DNA of 64,000 nucleotides from JBHGXV01 sp041920505. Its GTDB lineage: Bacteria; Bacillota; Bacilli; Brevibacillales; Brevibacillaceae. Numbering within the stretch: position 1 is the stretch's first letter; each line of letters opens with the position of its first letter. This document shows positions 63,824 to 64,000 of the stretch, in pieces. Location: NCBI GenBank assembly GCA_041920505.1, contig JBHGXV010000051.1:1-64000 (forward strand), in the 5' to 3' direction. The notes under the pieces were generated by a model. The model was not told the origin of the DNA, searched no databases, and saw only the letters and a program-made list of their open reading frames with translations. Made by a program: the position numbers and the translations under genes.

Positions 63824-63867
63824 ATTCTAGTGGGTATGGGTGCGGAAGTAAGTCGGGGAACTCCCTC
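63824..63867 (-). promoter_or_regulatory. narK2-narK promoter with NreC-like operator
   Basis: CGGGGAACTCCCTC at 63854-63867, centred 34 bp upstream of TAGAAT (63824-63829, minus strand). No -35 is visible. A TGTGA half-site lies at 63791-63795, but its partner half is missing. Confidence 0.62.
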
Positions 63868-63918
63868 ATATCCGCCGGGCAAAACACCTGATTCTCTTGC
63901 CTTCGATTCCCCGATTGT

Positions 63919-63950
63919 AAAAAAAACCACAACCGGATGGGCAGGTTGTG
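63919..63950 (-). terminator. Intrinsic terminator of a gene beyond the right edge
   Basis: Stem CACAACC / GGTTGTG with a 9-nt loop, then T8 on the minus strand. It belongs to a minus-strand unit that starts beyond 64000. I see no gene in 63951-64000. Confidence 0.8.
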
Positions 63951-64000
63951 ACGATCCTGTGGCAATCCATATCCATTATAGCGTTGGACAAAAAGCCTTT

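Overview
The window is a piece of chromosome from a GC-rich member of the Firmicutes (Bacillota, Bacilli). The order of housekeeping and flagellar genes is that of Bacillus subtilis, read here on the minus strand: sucC-sucD-dprA-topA-trmFO-xerC-hslV-hslU-codY, then the large fla/che operon ending in sigD, then rpsB-tsf-pyrH-frr-uppS. FapA, FliY, FlhG and stand-alone CheC and CheD support a Bacillales flagellate. The high GC content and respiratory nitrate reduction would fit an Alicyclobacillaceae or Brevibacillus-like lineage. That placement is inference, because no rRNA is present.

Positions 1-3815 hold uppS (cut by the window edge), frr, pyrH, tsf and rpsB, with U-tract terminators after rpsB and after tsf and a good sigma-A promoter before rpsB. 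Positions 3844-34542 are one continuous run of about 33 flagellar and chemotaxis genes, often overlapping by 4-17 nt. It covers rod and MS ring (flgB, flgC, fliE, fliF), switch and stator-side parts (fliG, fliM, fliY, fliL), export gate and ATPase (fliH-J, fliO-R, flhA, flhB), placement (flhF, flhG), chemotaxis (cheY, cheB, cheA, cheW, cheC, cheD) and sigma-D. No flgD is present at its usual place after fliK. Positions 34582-45521 hold codY, hslUV, xerC, trmFO, topA, dprA and sucCD.

Positions 45640-50640 are an accessory junction: an AlbA_2-domain gene with possible frameshifts, an 89-residue membrane protein resembling the first ring-building domain of FliF, two radical SAM/SPASM proteins, a hemerythrin and a SufT-like DUF59 protein. 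The hemerythrin and one radical SAM gene diverge around a perfect Fnr-type palindrome (49021-49036) placed at equal distance from both -10 elements.

Positions 50674-63761 are a nitrate-respiration island: a heme-copper-oxidase-like membrane protein, the oxygen/nitrate sensing system NreABC, nitrate reductase NarGHJI and two NarK-family transporters. The most interesting regulatory result is a 14-bp palindrome (consensus CGGGGAATTCCCTG). It occurs once before nreA, twice before narG (22 bp apart) and once before the narK pair, always 34-35 bp upstream of the centre of a plausible -10 hexamer. It has the GGG-N4-CCC form described for NreC sites, so the window probably contains both the regulator and its regulon. 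The Fnr-type sites mark a second, separate anaerobic circuit. No tRNA, rRNA, CRISPR array, insertion sequence or prophage was seen.
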